Shown here: positions 15,989 to 23,618 of the stretch, piece by piece
Layout of the letters: every line of letters starts with the position of its first letter
Numbering within the stretch: position 1 is the first letter of the stretch
Origin: UBA4615 sp964399635
GTDB taxonomy: Bacteria; Pseudomonadota; Gammaproteobacteria; Burkholderiales; Burkholderiaceae_E
Assembly (NCBI GenBank): GCA_964399635.1
Contig: CAYNRU010000014.1
Location: forward strand, 1-64,000
Direction: 5' to 3'
Length of the DNA stretch: 64,000 nucleotides
The notes under the pieces: model-generated
Told to the model about the DNA's origin: nothing
Seen by the model: only the letters and a program-made list of their open reading frames with translations
Database searches by the model: none
Made by a program: the position numbers and the translations under genes

Positions 15989-17086
15989 TCAGGTCGCGAG
16001 CGAAGACAGCGAGGGCAGCGCCGGATCGACCAGGCGGGCAGCCTCGTCGAGCTCCTCGAGCGTGCCCAGGTCGACCTGCAGCCCGTTGGCGCGCTCGGCG
16101 CGCGCGCGGCGCTCCGGATCGCCGGGCATCATGATCCGGTCGGTGGCGCCCGACATCGGCGCCGCCTCGACCCACTCGACGAAGGCGCGCGCCTCCTGCG
16201 CGAAGCGCTCGGCGGCCCCGATGCGCTCCGGGTCGAACACGATCACGAGCATGTTGTTCCAGACCGCGTGCTTCATCGTCCGGTTGGCCGGCTGCGCGGT
16301 CTCGCCGCCGGTCAGGGCGGCGCCGAGCAGCTCGCAGACCATCGCAAGCGCGTACCCCTTGTGCGCGGCGGCGGTCTGCAGCGCGCCGTGCGGGCCCTCG
16401 GGCGGCTCGAACAGCACGTTCGGGTCGCGCGTGGGGCGGCCCGCCGCGTCGATCAGGCTGCCCTCGGGCACCAGCACCGTCGGGTCGGACTTCTTCTTGT
16501 TGTAGGCGACCCGGACCTTGCCGTGCGCGATGGCGCTGGTGGCGAAGTCGAGCACGATCGGCGGCTCGCCGGGGCGCGGGATGCCGACGGTGAAGGGGTT
16601 GGTGAGGAAGCGCGCGTCGGCGCCGCCGTAGGGTGCCACCATCGGGCCGTTCGAGACCGCGTTGGTGAAGTGCACCGACGCGAAGCCGGCGGCGATCGCC
16701 TGCTCCGCCCAGTGGCCGACCCGCCCGAGGTGGTGCGAATGCCGCAGGCCCATCACGCACACGCCGTGCTCGCGCGCCCGCTCGATTGCGATGTTCATCG
16801 CCTGCCAGGTGACCGACTGGCCCATGCCGCGGCGCCCGTCGACGGTCACCAGCGGGCCGTTGTCCAGCACGATCTCGGCCTTCTGGTTGAGCTGCAGCTC
16901 GCCCGCCTTGAACGACTTCACGTAGCGCGGCGCCATGCCGACGCCGTGCGAGTCGTGCCCGGCCAGATTGGCGCCCACCAGGTGGTCGGCGGTGAGCCGC
17001 GCCTCCTGCGCGTCGCAGCCGGCACGCAGCCACAGGTCCGTCATCCAGCGGTGCAGGGTCTCGGGGTGGATGGTCAGGTAGGCCAT
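15989..17086 (-). CDS. Ldh family oxidoreductase (malate/L-lactate dehydrogenase type)
   Basis: A 365-residue NAD(P)-dependent oxidoreductase of the LDH2/MDH2 family, which is unrelated to Rossmann-type lactate dehydrogenases. Diagnostic segments are AGHDSHGVGMAPRYV near residue 45, GLRHSHHLGRVGHWAEQA, and VLDFATSAIAHGKVRVA. Members reduce 2-keto acids such as pyruvate, malate analogues or cyclic imino acids (piperideine-2-carboxylate); the substrate here is open. I use the ATG at 17086, which has GAGGAG 11 bases upstream; a longer in-frame reading adds 23 atypical residues. It is divergent from mscS. Confidence 0.9.
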   Translation of the reverse strand: MAYLTIHPETLHRWMTDLWLRAGCDAQEARLTADHLVGANLAGHDSHGVGMAPRYVKSFKAGELQLNQKAEIVLDNGPLVTVDGRRGMGQSVTWQAMNIAIERAREHGVCVMGLRHSHHLGRVGHWAEQAIAAGFASVHFTNAVSNGPMVAPYGGADARFLTNPFTVGIPRPGEPPIVLDFATSAIAHGKVRVAYNKKKSDPTVLVPEGSLIDAAGRPTRDPNVLFEPPEGPHGALQTAAAHKGYALAMVCELLGAALTGGETAQPANRTMKHAVWNNMLVIVFDPERIGAAERFAQEARAFVEWVEAAPMSGATDRIMMPGDPERRARAERANGLQVDLGTLEELDEAARLVDPALPSLSSLAT

Positions 17087-17133
17087 GGGGCGGGTCTCCT
17101 CATCGGGGCGCCAATGGTAGCGCGATCGTCGGC

Positions 17134-17145
17134 TATCCTTGGCGG
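17134..17145 (+). promoter_or_regulatory. -10-like hexamer abutting the mscS start
   Basis: TATCCT at 17134-17139 is followed by six bases and the ATG. No good -35 is visible. The 59-base divergent gap with the Ldh gene must hold both promoters. Confidence 0.4.
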
Positions 17146-18516
17146 ATGCAAGCATTCAATCTGGATGGCGTGGACACGCGGCTGCTGGGGCCGCTCATCA
17201 ATCGCCTGATCGGCGACCTCTCGAGCGCGAGCGGATGGTGGGCGGTGGTGGCCGCGCTGTCGTGCATGACGCTCGCGCATTTTGCCGCGCGCTGGCTCGT
17301 GCGCCGCATCGAGCTGCGCGGGCACCACCGGCTCGGCGCCGCGTGGGCCCGCCGCGTCGCGTGGCCGCTGCTGGCGCTGGCGCTGCTGCTGGTGGCGCGC
17401 GCGGCGATGACGCGCCACGTACCTGTCAGCCTGCTGTCGGTGGCCATTGCGCTGCTGTTCTCGCTGGCCGTGATCCGCACGCTGGTCCTGATCCTGCACC
17501 AGACCTTTCCGCAGGCGGTCTGGATGACGATCTTCGAGCGCGCGATCTCGGGCGTGATCTGGGGGCTGGTCGCGCTGCACGTGCTCGACCTGCTGCCGAT
17601 CCTCATCGACACGCTCGAGACGATCGCCATCCCGCTCGGCAGGTCGCGGCTGTCGCTGCTGCAGGCGATCACCGGTGCGTTCACCGTCGGGCTCGCCGCG
17701 GTGTCGGCGCTGTGGGTGAGCAACGCGCTCGATGCCCGGCTCGCCGCGAGCGCCGGCGTCGACCAGGGCGCGCGCGCGGTGATCGGCCGCCTGGCGCAGC
17801 CGGTGCTGATGACCCTCGCGCTGCTGATCGCGCTGCCGATGGTCGGCATCGACCTCACCACGCTGTCGGTGTTCGGCGGCGCGCTGGGCGTGGGCATCGG
17901 CTTCGGCATGCAGAAGATCGCGGCCAACTACATCTCGGGCTTCATCATCCTGTTCGACAAGTCCATCGAACCCGGCCGGCTGATCCGCGTCGATCGCTTC
18001 CGGGGGACGGTCGCCGAGATCCGCACGCGCTACACGGTGCTGCGCGGCATGGACGGCGTCGACGCCATCGTGCCCAACGAGATGCTGGTGAACTCGGTGG
18101 TGGAGAGCGAGACCTTCACCAACAACCTGGCGCGCGCGATGGTGCAGGTGGGCGTCGCCTACGCGAGCGACGTCGAGCGCGCGATGGCGCTGATGGTCGA
18201 GGCCGCCCGCGCGCAGCCGCGGGTGCTGACTGACCCGGCGCCGATGGCCTTCCTGGTCGCGTTCGCAGACTCCGGCATCACGCTGGAGCTGGGCTTCTGG
18301 ATCAACGATCCCAAGACCGGCACGCTCGCGCTGCGCTCCGACATCAACCTCGCCATCCTGCGCAGCTTCCGCGGTGCCGGCATCGACATCCCGTTCCCGC
18401 AGCGGGAGGTGACGATCCGGGGCGCAAGCGGCGCGGTGGTCGCGGGCGAGCCCGCCGGACTGCCGGGTGCGCCCCGGCCGGCGCCCTCGGCCGCGGGGCC
18501 GTCGCCGCAGCGCTGA
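17146..18516 (+). CDS. mechanosensitive ion channel, MscS family
   Basis: A 456-residue membrane protein. About four hydrophobic helices precede the conserved pore helix, GGALGVGIGFGMQKIAANYISGF. The beta domain follows (PGRLIRVDRFRGTVAEI), then IVPNEMLVNSVVES and the C-terminal alpha/beta cage ending near residue 420. The tail is Pro/Ala-rich. MscS channels release solutes on hypo-osmotic shock from the inner membrane. The N-terminal extension makes it longer than E. coli MscS (286 residues). It lacks a Shine-Dalgarno sequence. Confidence 0.93.
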   Translation: MQAFNLDGVDTRLLGPLINRLIGDLSSASGWWAVVAALSCMTLAHFAARWLVRRIELRGHHRLGAAWARRVAWPLLALALLLVARAAMTRHVPVSLLSVAIALLFSLAVIRTLVLILHQTFPQAVWMTIFERAISGVIWGLVALHVLDLLPILIDTLETIAIPLGRSRLSLLQAITGAFTVGLAAVSALWVSNALDARLAASAGVDQGARAVIGRLAQPVLMTLALLIALPMVGIDLTTLSVFGGALGVGIGFGMQKIAANYISGFIILFDKSIEPGRLIRVDRFRGTVAEIRTRYTVLRGMDGVDAIVPNEMLVNSVVESETFTNNLARAMVQVGVAYASDVERAMALMVEAARAQPRVLTDPAPMAFLVAFADSGITLELGFWINDPKTGTLALRSDINLAILRSFRGAGIDIPFPQREVTIRGASGAVVAGEPAGLPGAPRPAPSAAGPSPQR

Positions 18517-18519
18517 GCG

Positions 18520-18682
18520 GCGCCAGCGCGGCCGTCAGCAGCAGCGTCGCCTGGCGCAACTCACCCGGCGCTATCTTGTCGCGCGTGTCGGCCGGCGTGA
18601 GGACCAGCCGCAGGTGGGAGGCCAGGTGGTCGAAGCCCGCGAGGTCGACATGCCTCGGCGGGCCCGACTCACGCTGAAAGGA
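18520..18682 (-). other. coding-like open stretch after the DUF937 stop, possible gene relic
   Basis: Directly after the DUF937 stop codon, in the same frame, the minus strand stays open for more than 50 codons. Nearly every third position is G or C, as in real genes here, and the text is protein-like: HVDLAGFDHLASHLRLVL, TPADTRDKIAPGEL, RQATLLLTAALAPL. It has no ATG or GTG at its head and decays into low-complexity sequence over the mscS 3' end. It may be a gene remnant or a lost C-terminal extension. I cannot name a family. Confidence 0.3.
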
Positions 18683-19678
18683 TCAGCCGAGCGCGGTGCG
18701 GATCGCGTCGAGTGCCTTCTGCTCGTCATCGCTGACGAGCTTGCCGCCGATACCCAGGAAGCCGCCGTCCTTGCTCGCCTCGGCCGTCGCACGCGCGACC
18801 GCCATCAGCGTGTCCTTGTAGGCCTGCGCGTCCGCCGGCGAACGGGCCTGGACCGCGGCCGCACTCGACTTCAGCAAAGCGATCAGGCCCTCGCGGGTCG
18901 GGGAAGCCTTGCGGACTTCCTGCATCATCTCCGTGGTCAGCCCGGCGCCGAACGCGGTCGCGAGCACCGAGCCGGGCGCGGCAGCGCGTGCGGCCGCCTC
19001 GAGCGTCTGGGCCGCAGCCTGCGCTTCCTTGATCGACCCCACCGGGCCCGACAGGTCGGCGCTCGCCACGGCGGCCAGCGCCGCCGCCGGCCCTGCCATC
19101 ACCGTCGCCCAGTCGGCGCCGTAACCGGTGATCGTGTGCTTGGCGGCATCCGCAGCCGAGAACGCCGAGCCGACCAGCTTCGCGGCATCGGCATTGGCGC
19201 CGTTGGCCATGAACGCGTCGGCCTGCTCCTTCAGCGTGGCGCTCAGGCCCGCCGCGTCCAGCCCCTTCTCCTTGACCAGCTTGGTGACGCCCGCCAGCAG
19301 CGTGGGTGCGGCGAGGGTCAGCAGCGGCGCGACGTTGAACCCGAGTGAGCGCGACAGCGTGCCGGCGACCGCGCTCGTGGCCCCGCCGAACAGCGAGGGC
19401 AGCAGCGCCGCCGCGCCCGTGGGGCTCGAGCCGCCCAGCAGCCCGCCGAGCAGCCCACCGAGGTTGCCCAGCAGGCCGTGATCCTGCGGCAGCATCTTCA
19501 TCAGCGCATCGGCGCCGCCCGGCGCCGCGGTGGCCCGGGACATGCCCGACAGCAGCAGCGGGCCGACGACGCCCATCGCCTTGCCGACGGCGGAGGGGTC
19601 GGCGCCGAGCGCCCCGCCGAGGGACTGCAGGACGTCGGGGCCGAATGCTGACGTGACGCTATCGAGGATCGATGACAT
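18683..19678 (-). CDS. DUF937 domain protein (YidB-related)
   Basis: A 331-residue Ala/Gly-rich helical protein. The N-terminal MSSILDSVTSAFGPDVLQSLGGALG and VGKAMGVVGPLLLSGM are typical of DUF937. A glycine-leucine run, NLGGLLGGLLGGS, lies near residue 75, and the rest is predicted helical with GADWATVMAGPAAALAA. Function of the family is unknown. There is no signal peptide. A GGAG stands eight bases before the ATG. It lies 81 bases downstream of the DUF2780 lipoprotein, on the same strand, so the pair is probably co-transcribed. Confidence 0.82.
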   Translation of the reverse strand: MSSILDSVTSAFGPDVLQSLGGALGADPSAVGKAMGVVGPLLLSGMSRATAAPGGADALMKMLPQDHGLLGNLGGLLGGLLGGSSPTGAAALLPSLFGGATSAVAGTLSRSLGFNVAPLLTLAAPTLLAGVTKLVKEKGLDAAGLSATLKEQADAFMANGANADAAKLVGSAFSAADAAKHTITGYGADWATVMAGPAAALAAVASADLSGPVGSIKEAQAAAQTLEAAARAAAPGSVLATAFGAGLTTEMMQEVRKASPTREGLIALLKSSAAAVQARSPADAQAYKDTLMAVARATAEASKDGGFLGIGGKLVSDDEQKALDAIRTALG

Positions 19679-19759
19679 GGGTGACTCCGGATGGGGTGGG
19701 TCGTGCCCGCGGCATCGGTGCGCCGTGGGGCGCCGATGCCGCGGTCGGTGCGCGTCGGG

Positions 19760-20203
19760 TCAGCGCCAGACGCTCGACAACAGGTTGGCGGCGCTGGTGC
19801 CGCCCGCGCCGCTCATCGAGTTGGTGACGTAGCCGGCGAGTGCCTTGATCTGCGAGGAGTTGACCCCCATCTTGCCGGCCGCGTCGACGACCGACTGCAG
19901 CGACGTGATCGAGGTGGGCGAGAAGCCGCCGGCTGCAGCGCCCTTGCTGACGATGTCGCCGATGCCGGGGACCGTGGTGCCGAGCTTTGCCCAGTCGGCG
20001 GCCGGCAGCTTGTTCTGGGCCAACGCGAACATCGAGCCGAGGCTGGCGGCGGTCTGGTCGGCGTTGAGGCCCATGTACTTCTGGGCGCCACTGAGCATGC
20101 CGCTGGCGCCGCCGGGGAGGGGGTTATAGCCGATCGGCGCGGCGCAACCGGCCATCAGACTGGGCGCGGCGATGGCGGCGAAGACGAAGGAGCGACGTTT
20201 CAT
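19760..20203 (-). CDS. DUF2780 family lipoprotein
   Basis: A 147-residue predicted lipoprotein: MKRRSFVFAAIAAPSLMAGC gives a signal and lipobox with Cys20. The mature part follows the DUF2780 (VcgC/VcgE-like) pattern: ALAQNKLPAADWAKL, VPGIGDIVS, a helix with FSPTSITSLQSVVDA and GVNSSQIKALAGYVT. It is a small helical envelope protein of unknown role. A GAGG about nine bases before the ATG is the ribosome-binding site. It precedes the DUF937 gene. Confidence 0.85.
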   Translation of the reverse strand: MKRRSFVFAAIAAPSLMAGCAAPIGYNPLPGGASGMLSGAQKYMGLNADQTAASLGSMFALAQNKLPAADWAKLGTTVPGIGDIVSKGAAAGGFSPTSITSLQSVVDAAGKMGVNSSQIKALAGYVTNSMSGAGGTSAANLLSSVWR

Positions 20204-20372
20204 GGGATAGAGCCTCTGTGGGTTTGGGCGGCGACAGCATAGCTACAACCCCAAGGCATTACGATACTTCCTGGGCCAGATTGCACCATGGGGCAACGAC
20301 GCTGCCCCGTAGTGCAGACTGGCCCGCCCGCAGCCCCAACCGGAGCGCCGGTACGCGTGCAGGCGGCCGCGT

Positions 20373-21065
20373 TCAGCGGACCCTGACTTTCAGCGTGCCG
20401 ACGCCCGCGACACCCCCTTCCATCAGGTCGCCCGGCTTGACCGCGCCCACGCCCTCGGGCGTGCCGGTGTAGATCAGGTCGCCCGGCTCCAGCCGCCAGT
20501 ACGACGACAGATGCTCGATCGTCTCGGCGATGTTCCAGATGAGCTTGGCGGTCGTGCTCGACTGCTTGACCGCGCCGTTGACCGTCAGCGTGATGGCCGC
20601 GGCGGTCGCGTCGCCGGCCCTGGCCACCGGCACGATCGGGCCGATCGGGGCCGACTGATCGAAGGCCTTGCCGATCTCCCAGGGGCGGCCCTGCTTCTTG
20701 GCCTCGCCCTGCAGGTCGCGCCGGGTCATGTCCAGGCCCACCGCGTAGCCCCAGACGTGCTTGATCGCGTCGGCCGCCTTGATGCCCACGCCGCCGGTTC
20801 CGATCGCCGCCACCAGTTCGATCTCGTAGTGCAGGTTGGACGTGCCCGCCGGGTAGTCGATGGCGCCGGTCTCGCCCGCGGGCACGTACACGATCGCGTC
20901 GGCCGGCTTCATGAAGAAGAACGGCGGCTCGCGGCCGGTGAAGCCCATCTCCTTGGCATGCTCCTCGTAGTTGCGGCCGACGCAGTAGATGCGGCGCACG
21001 GGCCAGGCGCCGCCGCCCGCGACGGGCACGAGGACGGGCTGGGCTGCGGGGACGACGAGGGTCAT
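20373..21065 (-). CDS. fumarylacetoacetate hydrolase (FAH) family protein
   Basis: A 230-residue FAH-fold enzyme. CVGRNYEEHAKEMG begins the domain. The metal ligands are in LHYEIELVAAIG (the E-x-E pair) and in the aspartate of AVGLDMTRRDLQ. FDQSAPIGPIVP and IYTGTPEGVG complete the signature. Members cleave or isomerise acylpyruvates and related 2,4-diketo acids (fumarylpyruvate hydrolase, acylpyruvase). An adjacent gentisate pathway is not seen, so the substrate is open. AGGAA precedes the ATG at 21065. Confidence 0.9.
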   Translation of the reverse strand: MTLVVPAAQPVLVPVAGGGAWPVRRIYCVGRNYEEHAKEMGFTGREPPFFFMKPADAIVYVPAGETGAIDYPAGTSNLHYEIELVAAIGTGGVGIKAADAIKHVWGYAVGLDMTRRDLQGEAKKQGRPWEIGKAFDQSAPIGPIVPVARAGDATAAAITLTVNGAVKQSSTTAKLIWNIAETIEHLSSYWRLEPGDLIYTGTPEGVGAVKPGDLMEGGVAGVGTLKVRVR

Positions 21066-21158
21066 GGCGGTTCCTGCGGATCTGGACGGGACAGGCGGCA
21101 ATGTAGCAGGCGCCGTCTACCGCGCCCAGCCGCCGGCGATGGCCCGGCCGCCGGCCGG

Positions 21159-21557
21159 TCAGTCCGCGTCGGGCTCGAAGCGCAGCGCGACGCCGTTGTT
21201 GCAGTAGCGCTTGCCGGTGGGCGCCGGCCCGTCGTCGAAGACGTGGCCGTGGTGCCCGCCGCAGGTCGCGCAGTGGTACTCGGTGCGCGGCCAGACCATC
21301 CGGAAGTCGCGTCGGGTCTCGAAGGCGCCGGGCAACGCGGTGAAGAAGCTCGGCCAGCCGGTGCCGCTGTCGAACTTCATGTCGCTGGTGAACAGCGGCG
21401 TGCCGCAGCCGGCGCACACGAAGGTGCCCTTGCGGTGCTCGTGGTTCAGCGCGCTGGTGCCCGCACGCTCGGTGCCCTCGTGGCGCAGCACCTGGTAGGC
21501 CTCGGGGGCCAGCTCGTTGCGCCACTCGACGTCGGACTTCTCGATCTTGCTGCTCAT
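21159..21557 (-). CDS. msrB: peptide-methionine (R)-S-oxide reductase
   Basis: A 132-residue MsrB with all functional residues. Zinc is held by Cys48/Cys51 (CAGC) and Cys96/Cys99 (CATC). SGTGWPSFF is the substrate loop and RYCNNG carries the catalytic cysteine (Cys119). It reduces R-methionine sulfoxide in oxidised proteins; no signal peptide is present, so it is cytosolic. AGGAG precedes the ATG at 21557; an in-frame extension upstream is low-complexity. It stands between the FAH gene and the FMN reductase, on the same strand. Confidence 0.95.
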   Translation of the reverse strand: MSSKIEKSDVEWRNELAPEAYQVLRHEGTERAGTSALNHEHRKGTFVCAGCGTPLFTSDMKFDSGTGWPSFFTALPGAFETRRDFRMVWPRTEYHCATCGGHHGHVFDDGPAPTGKRYCNNGVALRFEPDAD

Positions 21558-21648
21558 CTCGGTCTCCTGGTGCGGGGTCGTCGGTCGGGCGCCGGCGCCG
21601 GGACTTGCGGTGCGCGGGCCGTGGCCTGCGGTCGGGGTACGCCGCGGG

Positions 21649-22227
21649 TCAGGCGGCGCGCGTGGCCTGAGCCATCCGGGCAAAGCCGATCACCTGCTGC
21701 GCCACCAGGCGGCATGCCTGCAATGCGGCTTCGTCGGCGTCGCGGCCGTCGCCGCCGAAGGGCTTGTCGCGGCCGTTGAGCGTGGCGGCGAAGGGGGTCG
21801 GCCAGCCACGCAGCGCATGCACGATCGCGCGCAGCGAGGCCAGCGTCGAGCCGAGCGCCTGCGCGCCGTCGGCCACCACGATGAGGCCTACCGCGCGCCC
21901 GTCCAGGTAGGGGCGCGCGTCTTCGCGCATGTCCTCGGTGAAGTCGATCGTGTTCTTGACCAGGCCCGAGATGCCGCCGTGGTAGGCGGGCGTGGCGATC
22001 AGCACGCCATCGGCGCGGCGCAACGCCGCGATGATCTCGACCGCCTCGGGGCTGCGCTCGGGGCGGGTCGGGTCGTAGGTCTCGCAGGGCATCGTGCCGG
22101 CGCCGAACAGCCGGGTCTCGAAGCCGGCGGCGGCGGCGGCTTCCAGCGCGACCACGAGGGCGCGCTCGGATGTCGAGCCGGGTCGTGTCGTGCCGCCGAG
22201 GCCGACGATGAGTGGTGGGGTGTGCAT
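21649..22227 (-). CDS. NADPH-dependent FMN reductase family protein
   Basis: A 192-residue flavodoxin-like reductase. LIVGLGGTTRPGSTSERAL is the FMN phosphate loop (usual form GSxRxxS), and ATPAYHGGISGLVKNTIDF is the second flavin-binding segment. These proteins supply reduced FMN to two-component oxygenases or reduce quinones, azo dyes or chromate. It is divergent from an LLM-class flavin enzyme 169 bases away, a likely FMNH2 customer, although the pairing is inference. I chose the ATG at 22227, which has AGAGG upstream. Confidence 0.88.
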   Translation of the reverse strand: MHTPPLIVGLGGTTRPGSTSERALVVALEAAAAAGFETRLFGAGTMPCETYDPTRPERSPEAVEIIAALRRADGVLIATPAYHGGISGLVKNTIDFTEDMREDARPYLDGRAVGLIVVADGAQALGSTLASLRAIVHALRGWPTPFAATLNGRDKPFGGDGRDADEAALQACRLVAQQVIGFARMAQATRAA

Positions 22228-22396
22228 CGTCCCTCTGGGCGATCTGGATGGCGCCGATAACGGTCTGAGCAGAAGCATTACCGACGGGCTGCGGCCGATG
22301 CTAGCATAGGCCGCAGCCCCGGGCCGCGCGCCCCGGGCCGCGCCGGAACGGCCTTAGCCGGACGGCGGCAACGACCCCACACATGAGGAGACACGG

Positions 22397-23578
22397 ATGG
22401 CGCATCGCATGCGGTTCGGCATTTTCCTGGCCCCGTTCCACAAGCCCGGCATCAACCCGACGCTGGCCCTCGAGCAGGATCTGGAGCTCGTGCAGTGGCT
22501 CGACCGCTGCGGCTATGACGAGGCCTGGTGCGGCGAGCATCATTCCGCCGGCACCGAGATCAGTGCCTCCCCCGAAATCTTCATGGCGGTCGCGTCACAG
22601 CGCACGCGGACCATCAAGCTCGGCACTGGCGTGGTCAGCGTGTCGTACCACAACCCGCTTTGGGTCGCCGAGCGCATCGTGCAGCTCGACCATCTGACGC
22701 GCGGCCGCGTGATGCTCGGTGTGGGGCCCGGCTCGCTGCCCACCGACGGCGCGATGATCGGCCTGTCGCAGACACAGACCCGGCAACTGCTCGAGGACGG
22801 GCTCGGCGTGATCCACCAGCTTCTGACCAGCGACGAGCCGGTGACCTTCCGCAACGACCGCTGGGACCTTCGCGACGCACGGCTTCACCTGCGTCCGTAC
22901 TCCGCCCCGCTGTTCGACATCGTGGTTGCGGCGGTCGCATCGCCGACCGGCCCTAAGCTCGCCGGCCGCTACGGCACCGGCCTGCTCTCGATCGGCGCGA
23001 CCACCGCCGCCGGCTTCGATGCGCTCGCGCTGCACTGGGACGTGATGAAGCAGCAGGCGGAGCACTACAAGACCACGGTCGACCGCAACAAGTGGCGGCT
23101 GGTGGGTCTGGTGCATTGCGCCGAGTCGATGGACCAGGCCATGCGCGACGTCGAGTACGGCATCGAGCACTGGTTCAACTACTTCCAGGCGGTGGCCGCG
23201 TTCCCTCAGATGGCGGTGCCGGGCAGCAACGTGAAGGAGATGATCGCCTTCATCAACGAGTCGGGGTTCGGCGCGATCGGCACGCCCGACATGGTGAAGA
23301 AGCAGATCGACCGTCTGTGGGCGCAGTCGAACGGCGGCTTCGGCGCGTACCTGATGCTCGCCCACAACTGGGCGAACTTCGATGCCACGCGCAAGAGCTA
23401 CGAGCTGATCTCGCGGCACGTCTTCCCGCACTTCCAGGGTCAGCATGCGTCGACGATGGCGGCCGCGGACCGCGCGAGCGCCGCGCGCCCGGCGCTCGCC
23501 GAGGTGCATCAGAAGGCGGTGGAGGCGGCGGGGGTGCGTTTCGCGGACGAGGTCGCCAAGCGCGGCAGCGTCCACTGA
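22397..23578 (+). CDS. LLM-class flavin-dependent oxidoreductase
   Basis: A 393-residue luciferase-like (bacterial luciferase/F420-type barrel) oxidoreductase. The N-terminus MRFGIFLAPFHKPG, then EAWCGEHHSAG, LGTGVVSVSYHNPLWVAERIVQLD and GVGPGSLPTD are family segments resembling limonene-monooxygenase-type FMN enzymes. It probably uses FMNH2 from a separate reductase to oxygenate a small hydrophobic substrate. GAGGAG precedes the ATG. It is divergent from the FMN reductase and ends before a strong hairpin facing the efflux operon. Confidence 0.88.
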   Translation: MAHRMRFGIFLAPFHKPGINPTLALEQDLELVQWLDRCGYDEAWCGEHHSAGTEISASPEIFMAVASQRTRTIKLGTGVVSVSYHNPLWVAERIVQLDHLTRGRVMLGVGPGSLPTDGAMIGLSQTQTRQLLEDGLGVIHQLLTSDEPVTFRNDRWDLRDARLHLRPYSAPLFDIVVAAVASPTGPKLAGRYGTGLLSIGATTAAGFDALALHWDVMKQQAEHYKTTVDRNKWRLVGLVHCAESMDQAMRDVEYGIEHWFNYFQAVAAFPQMAVPGSNVKEMIAFINESGFGAIGTPDMVKKQIDRLWAQSNGGFGAYLMLAHNWANFDATRKSYELISRHVFPHFQGQHASTMAAADRASAARPALAEVHQKAVEAAGVRFADEVAKRGSVH

Positions 23579-23588
23579 GCGCAGGCGG

Positions 23589-23615
23589 CACCGGCCCGCT
23601 CGAGGCGGGCCGGTG
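23589..23615. terminator. hairpin between convergent LLM and oprM-like genes
   Basis: A perfect 11-bp stem (CACCGGCCCGC/GCGGGCCGGTG) with a five-base loop lies in the 40-base gap and is followed on the plus strand by TCTTC. It is probably a terminator serving the LLM gene; the T-tract is short. Confidence 0.6.
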
Positions 23616-23618
23616 TCT

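Noticed and set aside
12724..16134. An 1136-codon plus-strand frame opposite the Pat and thioesterase genes
   Set aside because: Antisense shadow with no domain-like text; the minus-strand reading is a complete multidomain protein.
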